Source of the DNA: Staphylococcus hsinchuensis
GTDB lineage: Bacteria > Bacillota > Bacilli > Staphylococcales > Staphylococcaceae
DNA: 64,000 bases
Reading direction: 5' to 3'
Assembly: GCF_038789205.1 (NCBI RefSeq)
Contig: NZ_CP128355.1
Span: 1,364,001 to 1,428,000 of the forward strand
Shown: positions 19,477-28,413 of the stretch, piece by piece
Layout of the letters: every line of letters begins with the position of its first letter
Numbering within the stretch: position 1 is the first letter of the stretch
Translations under genes and position numbers: made by a program
The notes under the pieces: generated by a model
The model's input: only the letters and a program-made list of their open reading frames with translations
Told to the model about the DNA's origin: nothing
Databases searched by the model: none

Positions 19477-20526
19477 ATGACAAAGCTAATAATTAAAGTT
19501 ATTGGTGTACTTCTATTGATGAGTTTCATAATTTATTTATTTTACTCACCACGTTTACAGTTTGATGTACTAGAAAATCCAAACGAAACAACGACAAATA
19601 AGAATCAACAGAAGGATTTGAAAAAGAGTGATGTCACAGAAAATAACCCAAAACCTAAAAAAGGTGTGGGGACGTGGGTAGGCCAACACGTGAGCAAATT
19701 GACTGAACGTTACGGCCAAGCTGACCGAGTATATCCATATCAGAAGAAATATAAAAATTACGTATTTAAAAATAAAGATTCTTATTATATCGTTTCAGCG
19801 AAAAAAGGAATTATTAAATCTGTTTATGCAACTGGAGAAGGGGCACATGTAGATCCAATACATATTAATGATGAGGCATCTAAAGTTTTTGAAAAATTCA
19901 GTGTAAATCCTGAACCAACAGTGAAGTCAAACGGTAAGCGTTATGATTTAGAATTATCTGATTCAGATATGAAAACACAGGCATTAGTAAAGTTTGACGA
20001 TACTTACGCACAAATATTTATGGATCAGCAATCTAATAAAATTGTTGCTGTACGCTATTTAGATAGTGATGCTCTAGCAACGATTAAACCTTATCGGATG
20101 GTAGCTTCTGGAGGAAATAAAGAAATTAAGAATGACAATAATGATGTGCCTTATGAACAAAATTCAAATCAACTCATTACTTTATATGAGATTACAAATG
20201 AAATGCGTAAGTTAAAACATGTAAAACCTTTAACAATAAATAATAAAATAGCACATATCGCCTCATTTAACTTGTATGAAGCCACTGATAATAAAAGTGT
20301 TGAATTCACAGAAAATGCTTTAAAACAACAATTAAATAATCAACATGTTTCATTCACTTCTGCAAGCCAAAATGTCGGCTACGACTTTAATGATGTACCT
20401 ACACTTATGCATAATTGGTTAAACTCTGACATACACAGATCAAGAATCCTTAACTCCAAGTACAATTCAATGGGTGGCGAAGTAATGGATGGTTACTATA
20501 CACTTATATTTGTAAAGGAAAAATAG
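19477..20526 (+). CDS. Membrane-anchored CAP-domain protein
   Basis: 349 residues. One N-terminal helix (about 4-24) probably serves as an uncleaved anchor. A charged linker follows, then a CAP-associated N-terminal domain (about 60-205) and a C-terminal CAP/SCP-like domain with PTLMHNWLNSDIHRSRIL. This class is exported and of unknown enzymatic role in Gram-positives. The conserved position before ylbF matches other staphylococci. GGTGGGTGGGCG precedes the ATG. Only 15 bases separate it from ylbF, so co-transcription is likely. Confidence 0.82.
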   Translation: MTKLIIKVIGVLLLMSFIIYLFYSPRLQFDVLENPNETTTNKNQQKDLKKSDVTENNPKPKKGVGTWVGQHVSKLTERYGQADRVYPYQKKYKNYVFKNKDSYYIVSAKKGIIKSVYATGEGAHVDPIHINDEASKVFEKFSVNPEPTVKSNGKRYDLELSDSDMKTQALVKFDDTYAQIFMDQQSNKIVAVRYLDSDALATIKPYRMVASGGNKEIKNDNNDVPYEQNSNQLITLYEITNEMRKLKHVKPLTINNKIAHIASFNLYEATDNKSVEFTENALKQQLNNQHVSFTSASQNVGYDFNDVPTLMHNWLNSDIHRSRILNSKYNSMGGEVMDGYYTLIFVKEK

Positions 20527-20541
20527 AAAGGAGCGCATTTG

Positions 20542-20976
20542 ATGATTACAGAAGAAACACTGACAATACTTGATGATATTGAAGCACTAGGAGATAAGAT
20601 CATGTCTTCACGTATTTTCATGGAATTCAAAACAGCTGAAAGCAACTTAGAATCTGATGAAGAAGCGCACTTATTATATCAAGCGTTTCTGAAGTCGAAA
20701 GGTCAATACGATGAAGTGATGCGTTTCGGTAAATATCATCCCGATTATCGTCAAATTATGCTCGAAACACGAAAGAGAAAACGTGCTTATGAAATGTTAC
20801 CAGTTGTTATCGAATACAAACAAAAAGAAGTAGCTCTGCAAAATTTAATAGACGAAGTCATTGTTAAAATAGCTTATGCAGTTTCAGATAATGTAAAAAT
20901 TGAAACAGGAAATCCATTTTTCCAAAAAGATGAAAGCGGATGTTCAACTGGAGGTTCATGTAACTGTTCGGTATAG
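20542..20976 (+). CDS. ylbF: YlbF/RicF, RNase Y specificity factor subunit
   Basis: 144-residue helical protein of the YlbF/YmcA family. In B. subtilis YlbF forms the Y-complex with YmcA and YaaT, binds an Fe-S cluster, and steers RNase Y cleavage of operon mRNAs. The C-terminal Cys motif SGCSTGGSCNC is seen directly and fits cluster binding. ATG 20542 is chosen over the in-frame TTG at 20539 because GGAG sits 8 bases upstream. Followed by a terminator. Confidence 0.88.
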   Translation: MITEETLTILDDIEALGDKIMSSRIFMEFKTAESNLESDEEAHLLYQAFLKSKGQYDEVMRFGKYHPDYRQIMLETRKRKRAYEMLPVVIEYKQKEVALQNLIDEVIVKIAYAVSDNVKIETGNPFFQKDESGCSTGGSCNCSV

Positions 20977-21004
20977 AACTAAAACACAGACAAATTTTAA
21001 ATTC

Positions 21005-21042
21005 AAAAAAGCACTTAGTACATTTGTACTGAGTGCTTTTTC
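21005..21042. terminator. Bidirectional terminator after ylbF
   Basis: AAAAAGCACT(T/C)AGTAC-type arms (AAAAAGCACTTAGTAC with GTACTGAGTGCTTTTT) between convergent genes. Confidence 0.92.
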
Positions 21043-21055
21043 TAGTCTTTCTCAA

Positions 21056-21976
21056 TTAGTAATTTGATTGTTTATATCGATCGACGAGGTCTGGTCGATC
21101 GGTAATAATAGTATGTACGCCAAGCACTATTAAATCATCGATTAAATCTAAATTATTAATATGAATAAAACCAGGGACAATGTTTCGTTCGATTAACCAA
21201 TAAATGAATTTTGGTGATGTTATTTTAATACCTTGTATTTCGATTGGCATTTGAAATGCGTGACTACGTGCTTCAAATAAATTGCTCGCACCGAATCTAT
21301 ATTTTACAAAGGCTTCTAATATCTCACCTTGGCTCGCACCTAATGCAATATGACCTTCACTGATGACTTTGAAACGTTCGAGTTGTTTTACATGTTCGCT
21401 CGTAACTAAGACCCGGTATTCTGCTTGATACTTCTTTATAATATCAAGCAATAATTCAGGGACAGGAAGTCCTTCTGGATCATTTTCATTATCTTTAATA
21501 TGAATAATGAATCGCTTGTCGGGAAAAGCTTGCAATAACTCTTCCAAAGTCTGTAATTTAGCATCTGGGTGTCCTACGAATGGTTTATTACCATTGATAT
21601 CTACGTAATGATATCCTGCATCTAATGTTTGTAATTCAGCAAGTGTATGTTCTGAAACCTTACCTGACCCATTCGTAGAAGCATCCAAGTCTATATCGTT
21701 AAATACAATGAAATGATGATCTTTAGTAATTCTTAAAATGATATCAAAACCATCTACTTTATGTTTATTTGCATGATGGAAGGCTAGTTTCGTATTACCA
21801 GGAACGTGGTGATTTCCGCCAATATGAGCAAAAAAATATGGAGCTGGTTTAGAGAAAAACGGTGGGATTTGTAGACGTTTCGGTTTATTTTTATACTTGG
21901 AGATAAATAAAAGACTGCTAACAATGCCTGTGATGCCAAGAAATGTGTGCTTAAAGAATTTGTTGATTGTTGCCAT
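21056..21976 (-). CDS. GDPD-like protein with degenerate catalytic motifs
   Basis: 306 residues: an N-terminal membrane helix (about 10-28), then a TIM-barrel of the glycerophosphodiester phosphodiesterase family. The fold markers are present (PYFFAH, NTKLAFHHA, TKDHHFIVF, TIITDRPD). Key catalytic positions differ from the usual family motifs: HRG reads HIG, ENT reads GNT, the metal-binding I-E-x-D reads I-I-L-R, and the second catalytic His-Asp reads Asn-Asp. If that alignment is right, it is probably not an ordinary phosphodiesterase and may bind rather than cleave its ligand. The frame is intact, so it is not a pseudogene. Confidence 0.75.
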   Translation of the reverse strand: MATINKFFKHTFLGITGIVSSLLFISKYKNKPKRLQIPPFFSKPAPYFFAHIGGNHHVPGNTKLAFHHANKHKVDGFDIILRITKDHHFIVFNDIDLDASTNGSGKVSEHTLAELQTLDAGYHYVDINGNKPFVGHPDAKLQTLEELLQAFPDKRFIIHIKDNENDPEGLPVPELLLDIIKKYQAEYRVLVTSEHVKQLERFKVISEGHIALGASQGEILEAFVKYRFGASNLFEARSHAFQMPIEIQGIKITSPKFIYWLIERNIVPGFIHINNLDLIDDLIVLGVHTIITDRPDLVDRYKQSNY

Positions 21977-22107
21977 GGTCAGTCCCCTTTATTAACATGT
22001 GTATATTCATAAATATAGCAAATGTTTCACAAACTTTAAAACGATTGTCATTTATTAATAAGAGTGACCATGATATTATATAAGGGCTAATAGATGGAGT
22101 GATAAAT

Positions 22108-22359
22108 ATGGAGATAATATCTAGGACAAGTTTAATTATATATTTGAAGCATATGAAACATGAAAGACAAATTCGAAAGTTTGGCCATATCGTTCATAGT
22201 AATAGACAAAAACGTTTCGTCATTATGTATATTAATGAATCAGATGCAGATCAAATTGTAAGCAAACTCATGGGCTTAAAGTATGTCATGCAAATTGAAG
22301 GATCCCCATACAAGACATTGAAAAAGAACTACGAACGTGAACGCCACGAATATTCCTAA
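22108..22359 (+). CDS. ylbG: YlbG (UPF0298) protein
   Basis: 83-residue basic protein of the UPF0298/YlbG family, with [19 protein letters not shown] and NESDADQIV as recognisable pieces. Function unknown; it is conserved beside ylbF and rsmD in bacilli. ATG 22108 is chosen because TGGAGTG is 7 bases upstream. The frame upstream from 22099 lacks a ribosome site. Confidence 0.82.
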   Translation: MEIISRTSLIIYLKHMKHERQIRKFGHIVHSNRQKRFVIMYINESDADQIVSKLMGLKYVMQIEGSPYKTLKKNYERERHEYS

Positions 22360-22456
22360 TTCAAGCTTGATCGGGGGATAGAAAGCTATTAGACTGATGT
22401 TCAGTTTAGAAATTGTATAATGGTATAGTATTTTTAATGGCCTCGGTATAGATGAA

Positions 22457-22846
22457 TTATTGTAAGGGTGGAATCCATCTTTGGAGACGTATTACACTCG
22501 TTAAATAATTGAAATATAGTTCAATTTGGTGAAATGTTTCAGGTGGTTGAACATCTATTTCTTTGATAGTTACATTATACTGTTCTGCTTGCTTATTAAT
22601 GATGTTATATTTTTTATTAGGTTCAGGGTGTGGGTAATTTAAAGCATTGACCATAATATACATTGCTTGAAAATGTTTGCCACTCGTTGGTTCCATGACA
22701 ATGGCAACAGAAGAAAGTCGTTTATTTGACTCAGGAGTATGGAAATAAACGATATGATTGATGCGTTGGTGGTTATATTCAATTAGCGTAGTAAATTCAA
22801 ATAAATCTGTTAGCCCTTCGCCTAACGGGATGAATGATTGTTTCAA
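22457..22846 (-). CDS. Conserved hypothetical protein between ylbG and rsmD
   Basis: 129-residue soluble protein with alternating hydrophobic strands in the first half (MKQSFIPLGEGLTDLFEF) and an alpha-rich C-terminus ending IRLQRWIPPLQ. No known motif. AGGAGGTC precedes the ATG at a good distance, so the start is well supported. Homologues occupy this place in other staphylococci, where I believe some are labelled methylthioribose kinase without visible support. I assign no function. Confidence 0.7.
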   Translation of the reverse strand: MKQSFIPLGEGLTDLFEFTTLIEYNHQRINHIVYFHTPESNKRLSSVAIVMEPTSGKHFQAMYIMVNALNYPHPEPNKKYNIINKQAEQYNVTIKEIDVQPPETFHQIELYFNYLTSVIRLQRWIPPLQ

Positions 22847-22912
22847 TTTGTTGACCTCCTTTTAAACTAAACAATATATATAATATGTTATAAGATTGGA
22901 AGTGTAAATTAA

Positions 22913-23939
<1,027 letters not shown>

Positions 23940-23946
23940 TATAATA

Positions 23947-23994
23947 AACCAGCCCTAAATAGAGGAAATTTAATTAGAGGCTGGTACTTTTTTA
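23947..23994. terminator. Terminator between coaD and tmcAL
   Basis: ACCAGCC and GGCTGGT arms with additional internal pairing (AATTTCCTC-side), then a T6 run. It lies between convergent genes. Confidence 0.75.
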
Positions 23995-24017
23995 TTTAAA
24001 ATTGTTGCAGGTAATGT

Positions 24018-25160
24018 TTATTTTCGTATCACCGGTGTATTGAAGTCAGTTTGCTCCAATTGTGGTGAAAGTAAATTATAAATTTCTGTAGCATGAATTT
24101 CATTTTTAAAGAAATGATTATTTTTCTGGTTCACTTGAGTAATAAAATTTCTTTCTGGAAATGATTGCTTTAAATATTTTAAATAAGCTTGCCCAGTAGC
24201 ATTCATACCTAATATTCTAACGGCAGGGATGACTTCAAGATAGTCATTTTTTTGATTATTTAACAGAACATTCATTAACAGTCGTTGAATATGTGTATGA
24301 GTGTAACGTTTTGTTTTCAACATGTTGACCAATTCACCAAAGGAGTTGGCTTTTTTAATATATCCCTTAAGACGATATTCGAACCCTTCGCTCATCGTAT
24401 AAATTTGTTTAAGTTCGTTTACACTATGAGTGAGGATTGCATATTTTAAAAAATTAAAAGTGTCTTCAGATGTGATAGGCGGTGCTGAATTTATGAGCGT
24501 ATGTGGGAAAGGAGTAACATGTTGCCAAAGCTCATTACCATCAAATATAGATTTGCGTATCGCAGTTCCACTGGCAAAAGTATTATTAGCAATAGTTGAA
24601 TTATGATGGTCGCTGTGTACGCGTTTAATCGTCCATGGTTTCATTTCAGACTCTTCGTTGTTGATCGCCTTGACATAGGATAGTCCTAAAATATTGTTTG
24701 GAGAAGAAAGTAACGTTGTATCTGGCATTAATTCATCAATGATTCGTGGATAGCTTTTACCTTCTTTGGATTTTTTTAGAAATTCGGTTGACTGTTCAAT
24801 GTGACTCAATTCTGTACTTAATGATTTAAATGCGTCGATATCGCCTGATTCGCTACCAAAGACTAAGTGATTGGCCTCTAAGTAATCCGCAATTTTAACG
24901 CCTGAAGTAGCAAAATAAGGACCTGCTGAAAGTGATGCAAGTGCAGGTAATTCTACAACTAAGTCAACCGCTTGAAGTGCCATGTTTGTCCGAATAAACT
25001 TATTAAAAATGGCAGGTTCGCCTCGCATAACAAATTGACCACTCATGATAGCTATAGAAACATCGGCATCAGTCATTGACTTTGCCTTTTTTGCATGGTA
25101 TAAGTGTCCATTGTGGAAAGGATTGTATTCAGTGATTAGTGCGACACTTTTCATTTGCAT
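24018..25160 (-). CDS. tmcAL: tRNA(Met) cytidine acetate ligase TmcAL (YlbM)
   Basis: 380-residue enzyme that activates acetate with ATP to acetylate the wobble cytidine of elongator tRNA-Met. The nucleotidyltransferase start TEYNPFHNGHLYH holds the HxGH motif, followed by SGQFVMRGEP and a C-terminal helical part. Two in-frame ATGs lie six bases apart (25160 and 25154). AAAGGA is 4 and 10 bases from them, so the start is uncertain by two residues. Convergent with coaD, divergent from yceD. Confidence 0.9.
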   Translation of the reverse strand: MQMKSVALITEYNPFHNGHLYHAKKAKSMTDADVSIAIMSGQFVMRGEPAIFNKFIRTNMALQAVDLVVELPALASLSAGPYFATSGVKIADYLEANHLVFGSESGDIDAFKSLSTELSHIEQSTEFLKKSKEGKSYPRIIDELMPDTTLLSSPNNILGLSYVKAINNEESEMKPWTIKRVHSDHHNSTIANNTFASGTAIRKSIFDGNELWQHVTPFPHTLINSAPPITSEDTFNFLKYAILTHSVNELKQIYTMSEGFEYRLKGYIKKANSFGELVNMLKTKRYTHTHIQRLLMNVLLNNQKNDYLEVIPAVRILGMNATGQAYLKYLKQSFPERNFITQVNQKNNHFFKNEIHATEIYNLLSPQLEQTDFNTPVIRK

Positions 25161-25280
25161 TTCTTCCTTTCAGTATTCATTATAGATATTGTAACAGATG
25201 ATAATGTGTTAAGAAAAAATCTTGACAACTTATATCTATAAAGTTAAAATAAATTTTGTGCTTGTTAGAGGTGAAGCCAG

Positions 25281-25832
25281 ATGAAATGGTCGATAACACA
25301 ATTAAGAAAATTCCAAGATAAACCATTCGAATTCCACCATACGGTGAAATTTGATCATCTTGTAGAAACATTGGATTTAATTGATTTATCTGAGATAAAT
25401 GTAGACGGTGAATTAACCGTGAAATCTAATGAAGTTATTGCAGATATTTATATTAAAGGAACTTATACAATGCCATGTGCACGTACATTAGTTCCTGTTA
25501 ATGTACCTTTAGATATATATTCTCAAGAAGTTTTCGATTTAGAAGGATACGAGCAATTTGGTAGTGATGACGAAGAAGATGAACATTATCACGATGCATC
25601 AGATGGTATGATTAATCTTAAAGACATTGCAGAAGAACTCGTTATTATTGAGAAACCAATGCGCGTTGTATCTGAAGATAGTGACCAAATGTTGACAGAA
25701 GGTAATGGTTGGGAAGTTATTGACGAAGAACAAGCGGCCGAAATCGCTAATGAGAATGACGATGAGGATGCAAGTTCTCAAAAGGTCGACCCTAGGCTTC
25801 AAAAACTGCAACAATTATATGACAAAGAGTAA
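25281..25832 (+). CDS. yceD: YceD (DUF177) family protein
   Basis: 183-residue acidic protein of DUF177, which is paired with rpmF across bacteria. In plants and E. coli the family is tied to 23S rRNA or large-subunit maturation. MKWSITQLRKFQ at the start and the central TMPCARTLVPVNVPL with its conserved Cys fit the family. The C-terminal third is very acidic. GAGGTGAAG precedes the ATG. It lies 85 bases before rpmF. Confidence 0.88.
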   Translation: MKWSITQLRKFQDKPFEFHHTVKFDHLVETLDLIDLSEINVDGELTVKSNEVIADIYIKGTYTMPCARTLVPVNVPLDIYSQEVFDLEGYEQFGSDDEEDEHYHDASDGMINLKDIAEELVIIEKPMRVVSEDSDQMLTEGNGWEVIDEEQAAEIANENDDEDASSQKVDPRLQKLQQLYDKE

Positions 25833-25917
25833 TAGCGAATCTAAATATTTTATAGTATAATAGATTATTGGATTCGAGTAGAATTATTGCGTAATTGAAA
25901 AATAAGGAGGATTAATC

Positions 25918-26091
25918 ATGGCAGTACCAAAAAGAAGAACGTCAAAAACAAGAAAAAATAAACGTCGTACGCATTTTAAAATTTCTGTACCTGGTATGAC
26001 AGAATGCCCAAGTTGTGGCGAATACAAATTATCTCACCGCGTATGTAAAAACTGTGGATCATACAATGGTGAAGAAGTTGTATCTAAATAA
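25918..26091 (+). CDS. rpmF: 50S ribosomal protein L32
   Basis: 57 residues. Basic N-terminus ([16 protein letters not shown]) and a zinc ribbon with CPSC near 30 and CKNC near 43, so this is the four-Cys, zinc-binding form of L32. AAGGAGG lies 9 bases before the ATG. It follows yceD and ends in a terminator. Confidence 0.97.
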   Translation: MAVPKRRTSKTRKNKRRTHFKISVPGMTECPSCGEYKLSHRVCKNCGSYNGEEVVSK

Positions 26092-26119
26092 TTTTAATGG
26101 CTAGTATAAGCTATTGTAT

Positions 26120-26166
26120 AATCGTTCATTAATTATTTGTGAAATAATTTTTGAACGATTTTTTTA
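26120..26166 (+). terminator. Terminator after rpmF
   Basis: AATCGTTCA and TGAACGATT arms across an AT-rich, partly self-pairing loop, followed by T7. Confidence 0.8.
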
Positions 26167-26270
26167 TATATTATATAAGTGGAATATCCGACTTCTATGT
26201 TGGAAAGCATATGTCCGTCGCTCAATGTAAACATGGAATAAAAGATAATAATTATAAATGAGGTATGAAA

Positions 26271-27011
26271 ATGGAATCTATTACTTCAGCACAAAATAGT
26301 AAAATTAAACAAGCAAACAAGTTAAAAAAGAAGCGTGAAAGAGATAAAACTGGAAACGCGTTAATAGAAGGTATCCATCTCATTGAAGAAGCTGCCAAAA
26401 GTAATATTGTCATTAACCAATTATTTATAATAGATATAGACCGTATTGATGGTGAACTCCTTGAAGCTGCCCAAGAAGTGTATGAAATTAACTTAAAGGT
26501 TGCTGAAGTGTTATCAGGTACAGTTACACCTCAAGGTTTATTCGCGGTCATCGAGAAACCGCAATTTGCACCAGATGAACATCAACAAGTCTTGTTAATT
26601 GATCGCATACAAGATCCAGGTAATTTAGGAACGTTAATTCGAACAGCTGATGCAGTAGGGTTAGATTTAATCGTTCTAGAAAAGGGGACTGCTGACCCTT
26701 ATCAAGATAAAGTGTTACGTGCAAGTCAAGGTAGTGTCTTCCATATACCGATAATTACGACGGATTTAAAACAATTCATGGACGAATTTGATGGTGATGT
26801 GTATGGTACAACAGTTGAAGGTGCGGTATCTTATCGTCAAGTTGAAAGTCAAAATCGTTTTGCCTTGTTATTAGGAAACGAAGGAGAAGGCGTTAACCAA
26901 GATTTACTTGAACACACTACAAAAAATCTAACTATTCCAATATATGGTCAAGCTGAAAGTTTAAATGTAGCTATTGCTGGAAGTATTATGATGTATCATT
27001 TGAAAGGTTGA
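26271..27011 (+). CDS. TrmH/SpoU-family RNA 2'-O-methyltransferase
   Basis: 246 residues. N-terminal RNA-binding region (SAQNSKIKQANKLKKKRERD) followed by a SPOUT knot domain with DPGNLGTLIRTADAVG, LLGNEGEGV and IPIYGQAESLNVAIAGSI, the three SpoU motifs. It probably methylates rRNA, but the target is not evident. ATG 26271 is chosen because GAGG is 7 bases away; ATG 26265 would be one base from it. Placed before pheST as in other staphylococci, though here without the isd genes between it and rpmF. Confidence 0.9.
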   Translation: MESITSAQNSKIKQANKLKKKRERDKTGNALIEGIHLIEEAAKSNIVINQLFIIDIDRIDGELLEAAQEVYEINLKVAEVLSGTVTPQGLFAVIEKPQFAPDEHQQVLLIDRIQDPGNLGTLIRTADAVGLDLIVLEKGTADPYQDKVLRASQGSVFHIPIITTDLKQFMDEFDGDVYGTTVEGAVSYRQVESQNRFALLLGNEGEGVNQDLLEHTTKNLTIPIYGQAESLNVAIAGSIMMYHLKG

Positions 27012-27054
27012 CCCTTACATTTAAAATCGTATATAATAAAGTTGATATTATGAC

Positions 27055-27303
27055 TAAAGACAAACAAATATAAACCGAGAAAAAGACGTAAACTGATATT
27101 CAGCAAGTGTGAAAGGGAGAAGAGCCATAGACTGAAAGCGATTCCTTTGCGATTAGTTTTTTTCATCTTTTTGGTTATTTAAAGAAATTTAAGTCGGAAA
27201 TCATTTCCGTTATCAAAGATATCAAGTGTATGCATATGCATAAATTTGGGTGGTACCACGGAAGGCTTTCGTCCCAGTTTCAGGGATGGAAGTCTTTTTT
27301 TAA
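27055..27303 (+). promoter_or_regulatory. T-box leader of pheST
   Basis: Untranslated leader containing the T-box core TGGGTGGTACCACGG (27248-27262), the sequence that binds the uncharged tRNA acceptor end. It is followed by the terminator stem (GGCTTTCGTCCC with GGGATGGAAGTC and a T-run, to about 27303). Upstream helices correspond to stem I. A UUC triplet at 27142-27144 could be the phenylalanine specifier, but I could not fold stem I to confirm it. Expected logic: uncharged tRNA-Phe stabilises the antiterminator and turns on pheST. Confidence 0.9.
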
Positions 27304-27354
27304 TGATTACATATAGATGTTAAGTCATACATTTTAAATATAGGAGGATTTTGG

Positions 27355-28413
27355 ATGACACAATCTGAGACAATGACTGAGCTTAAACAACAAGCTTTAG
27401 TAGACATAAATGAAGCTCAAAATGAAAAAGAATTACAAGATGTAAAAGTTAAATACTTAGGTAAAAAAGGTTCTGTTTCAGGATTAATGAAACATATGAA
27501 AGATTTACCAAATGAAGAAAAGCCTGCTTATGGTCAAAAGGTAAATGAAGTAAGACAAACGATTGAAGGAGAAATTGAAGCACGCCGTGAACTATTAGCG
27601 AATCAACAATTAGAACAACAATTGCAAAGTGAAACAATCGATGTCACTTTACCGAGTCGTAAAGTAGCGATTGGTGCGAAACACCCATTAACACGTACGA
27701 TTGAAGAAATTGAAGATTTATTTTTAGGTCTAGGCTTCGAAATCGTTGATGGTTATGAAGTTGAGCAAGATTACTATAACTTTGAAGCACTTAACTTACC
27801 GAAATCACACCCAGCTAGAGATATGCAAGATACATTCTATATTACTGAAGAAATCTTAATGCGTACACATACTTCACCAGTACAAGCTAGAACGCTAGAA
27901 CAACGTAATGGCGAAGGTCCGGTGAAAATCTTGTGCCCTGGTAAAGTTTACCGTCGAGATTCAGATGATGCGACACACAGTCACCAGTTTACGCAAATTG
28001 AAGGCTTAGTCGTAGATGAAAATATTAAAATGAGCGATTTAAAAGGAACGTTAGAATTGTTAGCAAAGCACTTATTTGGTGAAAATAGAGAAATTCGACT
28101 AAGACCAAGTTACTTCCCATTTACTGAACCATCAGTTGAAGTTGATGTATCATGCTTCAAATGTGGTGGATCAGGTTGTAACGTATGTAAACAATCAGGT
28201 TGGATTGAAATTTTAGGTGCTGGTATGGTCCATCCAAATGTATTAGAAATGGCAGGATTCGATTCAGATAAATATAGTGGTTTTGCGTTTGGCATGGGAC
28301 CTGATCGTATTGCTATGTTGAAATATGGTATAGAAGATATCCGTCATTTTTACACGAATAATATTCGTTTCTTAGATCAATTTAAAGCAGTAGAAGATAG
28401 AGGTGAAAAATAA
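27355..28413 (+). CDS. pheS: Phenylalanyl-tRNA synthetase alpha subunit
   Basis: 352 residues. Class II catalytic subunit of the alpha2beta2 enzyme. N-terminal coiled coil (1-90), then the catalytic core with motif 2 [19 protein letters not shown] and motif 3 [15 protein letters not shown] Cys-rich turn [12 protein letters not shown] is seen near 247. AGGAGG precedes the ATG. The last base of the stop overlaps the pheT start (TAATG), giving coupled translation in equal amounts. Confidence 0.97.
   Translation: MTQSETMTELKQQALVDINEAQNEKELQDVKVKYLGKKGSVSGLMKHMKDLPNEEKPAYGQKVNEVRQTIEGEIEARRELLANQQLEQQLQSETIDVTLPSRKVAIGAKHPLTRTIEEIEDLFLGLGFEIVDGYEVEQDYYNFEALNLPKSHPARDMQDTFYITEEILMRTHTSPVQARTLEQRNGEGPVKILCPGKVYRRDSDDATHSHQFTQIEGLVVDENIKMSDLKGTLELLAKHLFGENREIRLRPSYFPFTEPSVEVDVSCFKCGGSGCNVCKQSGWIEILGAGMVHPNVLEMAGFDSDKYSGFAFGMGPDRIAMLKYGIEDIRHFYTNNIRFLDQFKAVEDRGEK

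Noticed and set aside
26120..26166. Rex-like site (TTGTGAAAT...) after rpmF
   Set aside because: The second half is a poor match, and the sequence lies in the loop of a terminator downstream of the gene.
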